A stretch of DNA of 7,353 nucleotides from Burkholderiaceae bacterium (GCA_023253905.1 JALREG010000259.1:1-7353), one strand, 5' to 3'; positions 1-6,937 are shown, numbered from the stretch's first letter. Notes: a model not told the origin generated them from the sequence alone. Made by a program: numbers and translations.

Positions 1-120
1 GTCGATGCCGTCGGTGCGGGCGTTCACGTGGTCGACGACCGCGCAGATCCGGGACCGACGTGCGGCGTCACCCGTCACGTGCAGGTCGCTGATGTGGGCG
101 ATCACGGTCACGCGGGACAT
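1..120 (-). CDS. Metallophosphoesterase (CpdA/Icc-like), N-terminal fragment
   Basis: The minus strand from the ATG at 120 reads 40 uninterrupted codons to the window edge, beginning MSRVTVIAHISDLHVTGD. The ISDLHV segment (about residues 10-15) is the first metal-binding motif (DxH) of calcineurin-like phosphoesterases. A short hydrophobic strand before it and a helix-like stretch after it (residues 21-40) fit the fold. Family members hydrolyse cyclic nucleotides or other phosphodiesters with a two-metal centre; the substrate cannot be told from 40 residues. The start lies two bases after the stop of the upstream ligase fragment, so the two were probably co-transcribed. The style suggests an actinobacterial source, unlike the rest of the window. 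The remaining four metal-binding motifs lie outside the window. Confidence 0.8.
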   Translation of the reverse strand, partial: MSRVTVIAHISDLHVTGDAARRSRICAVVDHVNARTDGID

Positions 121-122
121 GA

Positions 123-278
123 TCACAGATCGCCCGGCAACTTGTCCCGGCGGATCCCGCGCCAGCTCGGGTGCCGCAGATGCCCTGCCGTCGTCCAGTC
201 CATGAAGCGCACCTCTGCCACGACCTTGGGCAGGACCCACACCGCGTCCCGCTCGATCGGCCGGTCGAGCCGCACGGG
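123..278 (-). CDS. ATP-dependent DNA ligase (LigC/LigD type), C-terminal fragment
   Basis: The minus strand encodes about 51 residues ending at a TGA at 125-123. The segment VWVLPKVVAEVRFMDW followed by RHPSWRGIRRDK matches the C-terminal OB-fold of bacterial ATP-dependent DNA ligases; the RHPSWRGIRRDK part corresponds to nucleotidyltransferase motif VI. Such ligases seal nicks, and LigD acts with Ku in non-homologous end joining. Actinobacteria often carry them. The catalytic lysine domain and most of the protein, roughly 250 or more residues, are absent. Upstream of about 278 the frame stays open but runs antisense through the LacI-family gene and has no ligase character, so the gene is cut there. 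Whether it is stand-alone LigC or the ligase domain of LigD cannot be decided from this piece. Confidence 0.8.
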   Translation of the reverse strand, partial: PVRLDRPIERDAVWVLPKVVAEVRFMDWTTAGHLRHPSWRGIRRDKLPGDL

Positions 279-284
279 TTTTCC
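258..284. other. Breakpoint between actinobacterial-type DNA and the catabolic locus
   Basis: Left of this interval, minus-strand ligase sequence is recognisable up to about position 278. Right of it, plus-strand LacI-family sequence is recognisable from about 279 (FSTMVASSG). Both genes would need their 5' portions on the other side, so both are truncated at the same place. No transposase, long terminal repeat or tRNA gene is visible at the join. The boundary is placed by family resemblance and is uncertain by about 10-15 bases. Confidence 0.75.
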
Positions 285-1034
285 ACGATGGTGGCCTCCA
301 GTGGCCATGAGGTGGCGCGCGAGATCTCGCTGCTGAAAGGGTTGCGTCAGCGGCGTATCGACGGCCTGGTCATTGCTTCGTCGTCCGAGCGCTCGCGAAC
401 GCTGCTGTCGGCGATGCGAGATACCGGTTTTCCGATTGTGCTGATTGACCGTCGCGCACCCGCCGAATTCGATTCGGTCGGCGTTGAGCATGCCCAGGGT
501 GTCGCGACCGCGGTGGAATATCTCACTGCGCTTGGTCACCGCCGCATCGCGATGTTGTCGGGCGAGGCGGGTCTGCATCCGGCCCGCGATCGTCTGGCGG
601 GGTATCGTACCGGCATGTCGCGTGCCGGGCTCAAGGTCAGTGACCGATTGGTGCGTATGGCCTCCTTTAGCCCCGAGGCGGGGTACGAACAAACCCGCGC
701 CCTGCTTGCCCTCAAGGAGCGACCCACCGCCATCATTGCTGGGGGCTCATCGCTCCTGCCTGGCGTCATGCTGGCTGCCCGGGAGGCGGGGCTGAGCGTT
801 CCCGAGGACCTGTCAGTGATCGCGGGCGCCGACAGCGATCTCGCCCGACTCTCCAGCCCCGGGGTCACGGCAGTCTGCTGGCCGCATGATGTGCTGGGCC
901 GCGCCGCCGGCCGCTTTCTGGTTCAGCGGCTGGCTGATCCCGCTACGTCGCGCCAGTCGCTGACCGTGCGCGCCGAACTGGTGGTTCGTGGCTCCTGCGC
1001 GCCGGCGGTAAACCGGGCGGGATTGACTTCCTGA
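279..1034 (+). CDS. LacI-family transcriptional regulator, 5'-truncated (effector domain only)
   Basis: About 251 residues remain of a protein family that is usually 330-350 long. The sequence enters mid-domain at FSTMVASSG, a point normally near residue 85-95, so the whole helix-turn-helix DNA-binding head and hinge helix are missing. The rest is a periplasmic-binding-protein-like effector domain: RRIDGLVIASSS, then ALGHRRIAMLSG, the RLAGYRTGM helix, and GLSVPEDLSVIAGADS followed by SSPGVTAV. The same frame is open back to an ATG at 171, but codons before about 279 are antisense to the ligase and are not regulator sequence, so that start is rejected. The gene ends 100 bases before hyuA in the same direction. 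The intact gene probably encodes the local repressor that binds the palindromes at 1117 and 6898; this is inferred from family and position. The ligand is unknown. Confidence 0.85.
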   Translation, partial: FSTMVASSGHEVAREISLLKGLRQRRIDGLVIASSSERSRTLLSAMRDTGFPIVLIDRRAPAEFDSVGVEHAQGVATAVEYLTALGHRRIAMLSGEAGLHPARDRLAGYRTGMSRAGLKVSDRLVRMASFSPEAGYEQTRALLALKERPTAIIAGGSSLLPGVMLAAREAGLSVPEDLSVIAGADSDLARLSSPGVTAVCWPHDVLGRAAGRFLVQRLADPATSRQSLTVRAELVVRGSCAPAVNRAGLTS

Positions 1035-1063
1035 GCGTCCGGCTGAACAATCTGCGACGCTCA
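1032..1063 (+). terminator. Possible hairpin at the end of the LacI-family gene
   Basis: TGAGCGTC (1032-1039) and GACGCTCA (1056-1063) form a perfect 8-base inverted repeat around a 16-base loop, starting on the regulator's stop codon. A run of G, not T, follows, so it is not a standard intrinsic terminator. It might attenuate read-through, stabilise the 3' end, or be chance. Confidence 0.25.
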
Positions 1064-1116
1064 AGGGGGGACTGGCGATTGCAGTCACAGCGCCGTCTCC
1101 CCGGATTTTTCTGAAA

Positions 1117-1136
1117 ATTTGGAAACGTTTCAAAAT
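1117..1136. promoter_or_regulatory. LacI-family operator overlapping the hyuA start
   Basis: ATTTGGAAACGTTTCAAAAT is a 20-base palindrome with a central CG and nine of ten symmetric base pairs matched (only G1121/A1132 fails). The core GAAACGTTTC is the classic type of site bound by LacI/GalR-family repressors. It ends inside the hyuA ATG (1135-1137) and also covers the only Shine-Dalgarno-like bases (GGA, 1121-1123). A bound repressor would block initiation or early elongation of the operon. The adjacent LacI-family gene is the obvious candidate to bind it (inference). Confidence 0.75.
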
Positions 1137-3189
1137 GCGACGAATCGGGATTGATGTGGGGGGCACCTTCACCGATGTGGTGATGGTCGATGATGCATCG
1201 GGCCAGGTCTGGTCCACCAAGGTGTCCACGACGCCCGCGGATCGCGTAATGGGTGCGATGAACGGCTTTCGCCGGATTCTCGAACTGAGTGGTACCGCCC
1301 CTGCGCAGGTGGGCTTCATTGGTCACGGCACCACCATGGCCACCAACATGATCGTGGAAGGGAAGGGCGCGCCGACTGCCCTCATCACCACCGCGGGGTT
1401 TCGCGACATTCTCGAATTGCGCAGGCTCTCGCGCCACGACCGTGCCGACCTCTATGACCTGCAATTCAGGAATCCGCGCCCGCTGGTACCGCGGCGCTGG
1501 CGTTTCGAGGTGAGCGAGCGCATTCGACATGACGGCTCGATCGAGACCGTGCTCGATCGAGAGCAGCTGACCCAAGTCGCGAAGCAGATTGATGCATCCG
1601 ACATCGAGGCAGTGGCAATCGTTTTTCTGCACGCCTATGCCAACCCCGCGCATGAGCAGCGCGCGCTCGAAGTCGTACGACGCCTCCTGCCTGATCGCTT
1701 TGTCACCGCCTCTCATGAGGTCAACCCCGAGATGCAGGAGTACGAGCGGACAAGCTCCACTGTCATCAATGCGATGCTGGGGCCGGTTTGTGCCCGGTAT
1801 ATCGAGCGCTTCGGTTCGGAGCTCAAAGCCGAAGGCTTTGGTGGCGAGCTCCTTTTCATGCAGTCAAACGGCGGACTGGCGAGCGGCGATGTGGTCGCAA
1901 AGAAGCCGATCGTGCTCCTCGAATCCGGGCCGGCGGGCGGTGTCAGCGCGGCCGTACGCGGCAGCGACCACCTGGGCATCAAGGGGTTGTTGCTGGGCGA
2001 TATGGGGGGAACCACGTTCGACGTTTCGCTGGTGAGAGATGGCCGTCCCGAGCTTCGAACCGAGGCGATGGTGCATACCTATGCGGTCCGTTCACCCACG
2101 ATCGATATTGATTCGATCGGGGCGGGCGGTGGTTCAATCGCCTGGATCGATGCTGGCGGGGGTGTTCGGATCGGACCCCAGAGCGCGGGCGCCGATCCGG
2201 GCCCTGCCTGCTACGGTCGGGGTGGCGAGCGGCCAACGGTCACCGACTGCAATCTGGTTCTGGGCTATGTCGATCCCGATTCGTTCCTGGGCGGCGAGTT
2301 CAGACTCGATCGGGCGGCGGCTGAACGCGCGATCGAGGCCCACCTCACAAAGCCGCTTGGGGTCAGCGTTCTTGAGGCCGCTCGGATTGTGCGAGCGGTC
2401 TCGAATTCGCTCATGGCGCAAGCGATGCGGCTCATGACGGTCGAGCGTGGCTTCGATCCGCGTGAATTTGCCTACCTCTGTTATGGCGGTGCAGGTCCTG
2501 TGCACGCGGTGGATCTGGCCGAAGAGCTCGACATAAGGCGGGTGATCGTGCCGCCGCTGCCAGGCCTCTTCAGCGCGCTTGGCATGGTGATGGCAGACCG
2601 GTTGCATGACAGTCAGCGCGCAGTGGAAGCCGATCTTGGCAGCCTCCCGGGCGAGCGCATCGAGCAGCTGGCGCGCGAGTTGCAGCGCGAAGCGTCCGAT
2701 ACTTTCGGCTCTGCGGTGGCCGCGTTGGGGGTGGAGGCACGGTGGCGCGCCGATTGTCGTTATGCCGGGCAGCCCGCCTCGATTGCGGTGGATGTCGATG
2801 CGTCTCTGATTGCGCGCGCAAGCGCTGACCCATCGGCGTTTCGCGCCGAGCTGCGAACCGGTTTCGAGCAGAGCCATAAACGTATGTGGAACTTCATTAA
2901 ACCCGATCAGCCCGTCATCCTCACCAATCTTCGGTTGCAGGCGAGCGTGGCCTCGGGGTGGCGTGGCACAGCGCGTTCACAGTCGCAGGCGCGTGGCGCG
3001 CCTGGCGAGCGCTCGGTGGTGATCGACGGGCAGCCGCAGGTGTTGCGGGTGTTCCAGCGCAGTGGGCTCGCCGAGGGTGAGCAGATCGCGGGTCCGGCCA
3101 TCATCGAGGAGGCGAGCAGCTCGATCGTGTTCAAGACCGGTCAGCATGCGCAGGTCGACGCAGCGGGCTATCTTCACATCCATCTCTGA
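1135..3189 (+). CDS. hyuA: Hydantoinase/oxoprolinase family protein, HyuA-like subunit
   Basis: This 684-residue protein is full length for the HyuA / acetone carboxylase beta / 5-oxoprolinase N-half family. It starts with MRRIGIDVGGTFTDVV, the first phosphate-binding loop of an ASKHA-type ATPase fold, which fixes the start at 1135. Further family marks are GHGTTMATN in the N-terminal domain, ERTSSTVINA (residues 204-213), MQSNGG (from 242), ESGPAGG, and the second phosphate loop GDMGGTTFDVS (288-298). The downstream GAGGGSIAW and AGADPGPACYGRGG segments and a C-terminal GPAIIEE (653-659) complete the pattern. Members form a complex with a HyuB partner and use ATP to activate a lactam, hydantoin, ketone or bicarbonate; this sequence does not say which. 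The Shine-Dalgarno signal is weak and lies inside the operator. It is the first gene of the operon, with hyuB 14 bases downstream. Confidence 0.92.
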   Translation: MRRIGIDVGGTFTDVVMVDDASGQVWSTKVSTTPADRVMGAMNGFRRILELSGTAPAQVGFIGHGTTMATNMIVEGKGAPTALITTAGFRDILELRRLSRHDRADLYDLQFRNPRPLVPRRWRFEVSERIRHDGSIETVLDREQLTQVAKQIDASDIEAVAIVFLHAYANPAHEQRALEVVRRLLPDRFVTASHEVNPEMQEYERTSSTVINAMLGPVCARYIERFGSELKAEGFGGELLFMQSNGGLASGDVVAKKPIVLLESGPAGGVSAAVRGSDHLGIKGLLLGDMGGTTFDVSLVRDGRPELRTEAMVHTYAVRSPTIDIDSIGAGGGSIAWIDAGGGVRIGPQSAGADPGPACYGRGGERPTVTDCNLVLGYVDPDSFLGGEFRLDRAAAERAIEAHLTKPLGVSVLEAARIVRAVSNSLMAQAMRLMTVERGFDPREFAYLCYGGAGPVHAVDLAEELDIRRVIVPPLPGLFSALGMVMADRLHDSQRAVEADLGSLPGERIEQLARELQREASDTFGSAVAALGVEARWRADCRYAGQPASIAVDVDASLIARASADPSAFRAELRTGFEQSHKRMWNFIKPDQPVILTNLRLQASVASGWRGTARSQSQARGAPGERSVVIDGQPQVLRVFQRSGLAEGEQIAGPAIIEEASSSIVFKTGQHAQVDAAGYLHIHL

Positions 3190-3203
3190 GGCGGGAGCGA
3201 ACC

Positions 3204-4916
3204 ATGGAAACGATCGTCTACGAGATCCTGCGAAATTCGCTCTATTCCATCGCGCGCGAAATGAAGGTTGCCATGATGCGCACGGCAGCCAGCCCCATCA
3301 TGCATCTGGGCGCCGATGCGTCGGCCGCGGTGTTCGATGCGCAGATGCAGCTGGTGGCGCAGGGCAACGACATTCCCACCATGCTCGGTTCTGCCGTGAT
3401 CTCCACCCGCCGCTCGGTCGAGGTGATTGGTCGCGACCGGCTCCGGCCTGGCGATGTCATCATCAGTAACGATGTCTACCTGGGCGGTGGCAACCATCAG
3501 CCCGATGTGCAGCTCACCCGGCCGGTGTTCTTCGGCGACGAGATTGTGGCCTTCGTGATGACGCGCGGACACTGGAGTGACATTGGCGGCCAGACCCCGG
3601 GCAGCTACATGCTCGATACCTGGGATGTGTTTGGCGAGGGCGTTCGCATTCCGCCGGTCAGGCTGTTCCGTAACGATGAGATCGTCGACGATGTCAAGAC
3701 GCTGATCGTGCAGAACACCCGCGACCCAGAGGGGCGTCTGCTTGATATTCAGGCGCAATATGCCGGCACATTTGTAGGCGACCAGCGCATCCGTTCGCTC
3801 TGCCAGAAATACGGCGCGCAGGCGCTGGCTGACGCGATGAAGCGTTCGCTCGACCATTCCGAAGCACTGATGCGCGCAGCCATCCGCGAGATCCCCGACG
3901 GGGTGTACGAGGCCGAGGACTGGGTCGAAGGCGTGTACGCGAAAAATTGGCCTGCCGACCCGGTGCGGATCAAGGTACGCGTTACGGTCGCAGGCGATGA
4001 AATGCATTTCGACTATGCCGGAAGCGGTGACCAGAGCCCCGGTGGTATCAACTGTCCGTTCGCGGTCACCTGTAACAGCACCTGGTTCACGGTGAAGGCG
4101 ATTACCGATGCGTCGATTCCAATCAACCAGGGTTGTTATCGTCCAGTCCATATCACCGCCCCGGAAGGCAGTATCGTCAACTGCCGTTTCCCGGCACCGG
4201 TGGTGAGCGGCAACACTGAGACCTCGCCCCGCGTGATCGATCTGCTTTTGAAAGCGCTGTCGGCGGCGGTGCCTGATCGCGTGATCGGTCAGAGCAACTG
4301 CGCCGCCTGCTCCGGCGTGTTTGGTGGCCCCGATCCTGACGCCGAGCGCGTACGCCGCACTGGCCGGCCGATCGTGAGCATCGTCGAACCCCATGGCGGG
4401 GGGATGGGTGCGCGGGCCACTCAGGACGGCGTGAACGGTATCCGGGTGTATGTGGGTAATGCAGGGTCACTGCCGGTGGAATACATCGAGCAGACCATGC
4501 CACTGGTGGTGGATGAGTGGGCGCTGGTACCCGATAGCGGCGGAGCGGGCCGGTATCGCGGCGGACTCACCGCGCGCCGCTCCTATCGGGTGGAGTTCGA
4601 CACCGCCTCATTTACCGTGGCCGGTGAGCGCGGCGAGTTTGCGCCCGAGGGGTATTTCGGCGGACGAGCCGGGGCGCCCTTTCTCTGCACCGTCACGGAC
4701 GGCGAAGGTCGCGTGCGCAGTGTGCCGCCCAAGGGGGCAACTGAGGTGTTGAGGCGCGGTGATCGGGTATCGCTCAATCCGTCGGGAAGCGGCGGCTATG
4801 GGCGTCCGGCCGAACGTGATCGGCAGGCGGTGCTCGAGGATGTTCTGGATGGCTACGTGACGCGAGAGTCGGCCGAGCGCGACTATGGTCTCAAAGACGT
4901 TCCGGAGCCACGATGA
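3204..4916 (+). CDS. hyuB: Hydantoinase B/oxoprolinase family protein, HyuB-like subunit
   Basis: This 570-residue protein is the expected size for the HyuB / acetone carboxylase alpha family. It begins METIVYEILRNSLYSIAREM and is preceded by GGGAG (3193-3197) at good spacing. NDVYLGGGNHQPD (89-101) and RGHWSDIGG (121-129) supply H98, D101 and H123, matching the HxxD...H metal-binding set known from acetone carboxylase. GGINCPFAVT, INQGCYRPVHITAPEGS and SGNTETSPRV follow. The C-terminal region has DSGGAGRYRGG and ends with GSGGYGRP, then a segment resembling the usual family tail in which a DVLDGYVTRE-type helix closes the protein. With HyuA it should form a cytosolic ATP-dependent amidohydrolase or carboxylase. 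No third, gamma-type subunit of acetone carboxylase is present, which argues against that exact enzyme. Its stop overlaps the next start by four bases (ATGA). Confidence 0.92.
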   Translation: METIVYEILRNSLYSIAREMKVAMMRTAASPIMHLGADASAAVFDAQMQLVAQGNDIPTMLGSAVISTRRSVEVIGRDRLRPGDVIISNDVYLGGGNHQPDVQLTRPVFFGDEIVAFVMTRGHWSDIGGQTPGSYMLDTWDVFGEGVRIPPVRLFRNDEIVDDVKTLIVQNTRDPEGRLLDIQAQYAGTFVGDQRIRSLCQKYGAQALADAMKRSLDHSEALMRAAIREIPDGVYEAEDWVEGVYAKNWPADPVRIKVRVTVAGDEMHFDYAGSGDQSPGGINCPFAVTCNSTWFTVKAITDASIPINQGCYRPVHITAPEGSIVNCRFPAPVVSGNTETSPRVIDLLLKALSAAVPDRVIGQSNCAACSGVFGGPDPDAERVRRTGRPIVSIVEPHGGGMGARATQDGVNGIRVYVGNAGSLPVEYIEQTMPLVVDEWALVPDSGGAGRYRGGLTARRSYRVEFDTASFTVAGERGEFAPEGYFGGRAGAPFLCTVTDGEGRVRSVPPKGATEVLRRGDRVSLNPSGSGGYGRPAERDRQAVLEDVLDGYVTRESAERDYGLKDVPEPR

Positions 4917-6085
4917 ATCCACAGAACGCCGGTGATCCCGGGCCGGGTGCGCTGCCCCTGAGCGGACTCTGTGTAGTCGAAATCGGGCACAGCCTCGCTG
5001 CGCCCTACGCCGGCAATATCCTCGCGCAGCTGGGTGCTCGGGTCGTCAAGGTGGAATCACCGGGGCGAGGCGACTATGCGCGCGGCTGGGGGCCGCCCTT
5101 CACTGGCGACTCGGCCACGATGTTTCATGCAGTGAACAACGGTAAGGAAAGCGTTCAGGTCGACTTTGACGATGCCAGGATGCTTGCGCGGTTGCATGCC
5201 TTCATCCGCGAACACGCCGACGTCGTCATGCAGAACCTGAAAGCAGGCGCGCTCACGCGATATGGGTTGGATGCCGAGTCGCTCACTGCGGCCAAGCCCG
5301 ACCTCATCTATTGCAATCTGGGCGCCTTCGGTCGTGATGGCCCGATGGCAAGCCGCCCTGGTTATGATCCCCTTATCCAGGCCTTCAGCGGCATGATGAG
5401 CATTCTCGGCCACGACGGCGATGAGCCCAGTCGCGTCCCGGTATCCATCAACGATATCGGTACCGGTATGTGGGCGGCGATCGGCATTCTGGCCGCAATC
5501 ACCCAGCGCGCACGCCAGGCGGGTGGGCGGCCGCGTATCGTTGATGTGTCGCTCTTTGAAACCGCGATGGCGTGGATGACCGTGCCGCTTACCGACCGGA
5601 ACGCAGGCGGGCCTGCGCCCCGCCGCAATGGCTCCGGCAGTCCGAATATCGCGCCGTATCAGGTGTTTCGCTGTGCTGATGGCCAGGTGATGATTGCGGC
5701 CGGGAACGACACGCTCTTCGTGAAGCTCTGTTCAGTACTGGGTCTGTCGCATCTGCCCGCTGATCCTCGCTTTTCGAGCAACGGCGCGCGGGTGGAAAAC
5801 CTCGCGGCGCTGCTTGCCGTGCTCGAGCCTGCGATCGAAGCGATCAGCACCGAAGACTGCCTCGCGATGCTGTCGGCAGTATCGATTCCATGCGGTCCCA
5901 TGCAGACGGTTGATCAGGTTCTTGCTCACCCGCAGCTTGCCGCAGTCGGCATGCTGCAGCCCACCCCCCGCGGTGATGTTTCCACCATGGCGCTACCCAT
6001 CTCCTTTGACGGCAAACGCCCGCCGCTTGCCGGAAACGGTCCGGCACTTGGCGAACACAACGCACTTCTGGCAGATCGGTCATGA
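4913..6085 (+). CDS. Class III CoA-transferase (CaiB/BaiF/Frc family)
   Basis: A 390-residue protein of the usual family length. After a short, low-complexity N-terminal lead it shows GHSLAAPYAGNILAQLGARV (25-44) followed by VKVE, the nucleotide-fold start of class III CoA-transferases. NNGKES (75-80), NLGAFGRDGP (135-144), RPGYDPLIQAFSG (148-160), the DIGTG segment (181-185) and IVDVSLFET (209-217) follow, then IAPYQVFRCADGQ (246-258). D181 lies where the catalytic aspartate that forms the acyl-anhydride intermediate is expected; this assignment is by position in the motif. Members move CoA between carboxylic acids without ATP. In this operon it would activate the acid released by HyuAB, or a later acid. 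The start is set by the ATGA overlap with hyuB and by the family N-terminus. Racemase-type relatives are possible but less likely. Confidence 0.9.
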   Translation: MNPQNAGDPGPGALPLSGLCVVEIGHSLAAPYAGNILAQLGARVVKVESPGRGDYARGWGPPFTGDSATMFHAVNNGKESVQVDFDDARMLARLHAFIREHADVVMQNLKAGALTRYGLDAESLTAAKPDLIYCNLGAFGRDGPMASRPGYDPLIQAFSGMMSILGHDGDEPSRVPVSINDIGTGMWAAIGILAAITQRARQAGGRPRIVDVSLFETAMAWMTVPLTDRNAGGPAPRRNGSGSPNIAPYQVFRCADGQVMIAAGNDTLFVKLCSVLGLSHLPADPRFSSNGARVENLAALLAVLEPAIEAISTEDCLAMLSAVSIPCGPMQTVDQVLAHPQLAAVGMLQPTPRGDVSTMALPISFDGKRPPLAGNGPALGEHNALLADRS

Positions 6086-6894
6086 CCACAGTCCACCACC
6101 CGTTTCCCGAAGCGCTCGATACCCTGCTGCTCGACTCGCCTCGCGAGGGGCTGTTGCGGGTCCGGCTCAACCGCCCCGAGGTGGCCAATGCGATGAGCAC
6201 GCAGATGGGGTACGACATCATCGCGGTGTTCTCGGCGCTCGAGGCCGATCCCGAGCGCTATCGCTGCGTGATTCTGACAGGCGTGGGGTCGCGCTTTTGC
6301 GGTGGCGCCGATCTCAAAGAGCGCGACGGCATGACCGATGACCAGTTCAACACCCAGCACTATCTGTTTGAACGGATGATGCGCGCCATCTACGACTGCC
6401 CGGTTCCGGTGGTCGCCTGTCTCAACGGCCCGGCGGTCGCCGGCGGGCTCGAACTCGCGCTGGGGTGCGATTTCATCATCGCATCCGATCGGGCACGCTG
6501 TGGCTTTACCGAAGTCTCGCGCGGCATCATGCCGGGCGGTGGCGGCACGCAACATCTGCCGCGTGCGATCGGCATCCGCAAGGCCAAGGAACTGATGTTC
6601 ACGGGTGATCTGATCACGGCGGCCGAAGCAAAAGCGCTGGGTCTCTATAACCATGTGTTTCCCGACGATCAGGTGTTTGACCGCACGCTTGAGCTGGTCG
6701 GACGCATTCTCGCCAACGCGCCGATCTCGATCCGGCAGGTGAAGAAATCAATTGAGTTCGGCGCGCAGATGGATACCCGGACAGGTCTCTTCTTTGAAGT
6801 CGAGGCCTACAGCCGGCTGGTGGCGACCGCCGACCGCCGGGAGGGCATTCGCGCCTTCAATGAAAAGCGACCACCCCGGTTCACCGGACGCTGA
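6082..6894 (+). CDS. Enoyl-CoA hydratase/isomerase family protein
   Basis: This 270-residue crotonase-fold protein has standard length. LRVRLNRPEVANAMS (25-39) is the N-terminal CoA-binding strand and turn. FCGGADLKE (72-80) and the NGPAVAGGLELALGCD stretch (115-130) form the oxyanion hole. E124 (in GGLELA) and E144 (in FTEVSRG) match the two catalytic glutamates of true hydratases, with the same 20-residue spacing as in the rat enzyme, so addition of water to a 2-enoyl-CoA is the likely reaction. PGGGGTQHLPRAIG (151-164) is also typical. The usual alanine of FCAGADLKE is glycine here (G74). It starts inside the CoA-transferase stop (ATGA) and is the last gene of the coupled set. Its substrate is presumably the CoA ester made by the preceding enzyme. 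An isomerase or hydrolase variant cannot be excluded. Confidence 0.92.
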   Translation: MTTVHHPFPEALDTLLLDSPREGLLRVRLNRPEVANAMSTQMGYDIIAVFSALEADPERYRCVILTGVGSRFCGGADLKERDGMTDDQFNTQHYLFERMMRAIYDCPVPVVACLNGPAVAGGLELALGCDFIIASDRARCGFTEVSRGIMPGGGGTQHLPRAIGIRKAKELMFTGDLITAAEAKALGLYNHVFPDDQVFDRTLELVGRILANAPISIRQVKKSIEFGAQMDTRTGLFFEVEAYSRLVATADRREGIRAFNEKRPPRFTGR

Positions 6895-6897
6895 ATC

Positions 6898-6914
6898 TTT
6901 GCAACCGTTTCACA
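6898..6914. promoter_or_regulatory. Second LacI-family operator-like site, ahead of the Bug gene
   Basis: TTTGCAACCGTTTCACA matches the operator at 1118-1134 at 14 of 17 positions when aligned without gaps. It keeps the right half-site CGTTTCA exactly, while the left half is degenerate, so it is a weaker palindrome. It sits 24 bases before the Bug-protein ATG, in the 43-base gap after the hydratase. This would let the same repressor control the transport gene separately or act as an auxiliary site. No convincing promoter was seen in the gap. Confidence 0.5.
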
Positions 6915-6927
6915 CTTTCCACACCCC

Positions 6928-6935
6928 AGGAGGAG
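6928..6935 (+). promoter_or_regulatory. Strong ribosome binding site for the Bug gene
   Basis: AGGAGGAG ends two bases before the ATG at 6938; its AGGAGG core is spaced four bases from the start. It is much stronger than the sites ahead of the enzyme genes, suits a highly made periplasmic receptor, and decides the start over the in-frame ATG at 6974. Confidence 0.75.
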
Positions 6936-6937
6936 TC

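Noticed and set aside
171..278. Upstream extension of the LacI-family reading frame from an ATG at 171
   Set aside because: The codons here are antisense to the recognisable DNA ligase tail and show no helix-turn-helix or hinge. The frame is open only by chance in GC-rich DNA.
1079..1107. Possible promoter with TTGCAG (1079-1084) as a -35 box upstream of hyuA
   Set aside because: No acceptable -10 box lies at the right distance (the spaced hexamer is CGGATT), so I do not list it as a feature. A promoter must exist between 1035 and 1134 or further upstream, but I cannot place it.
1535..1562. Direct repeat of GCTCGATCGAGA (1535-1546 and 1551-1562), each copy containing a palindrome
   Set aside because: It lies inside hyuA and encodes ordinary protein sequence. 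CGATCG-rich words recur in this DNA, so chance is the likely cause.
943..1716. Minus-strand open frame spanning the regulator-hyuA gap
   Set aside because: It is antisense to conserved parts of both genes, has no recognisable domain, and covers the operator and intergenic region without a convincing start signal.
3174..4394. Long minus-strand open frame opposite hyuB (406 codons)
   Set aside because: It is rich in His, Arg and Asp with no family motif, and lies fully opposite a strongly conserved HyuB sequence. This is a shadow of high-GC codon use.
5926..6654. Minus-strand open frame across the CoA-transferase/hydratase junction
   Set aside because: Composition is typical of antisense translation, and the plus-strand genes here have intact catalytic motifs.
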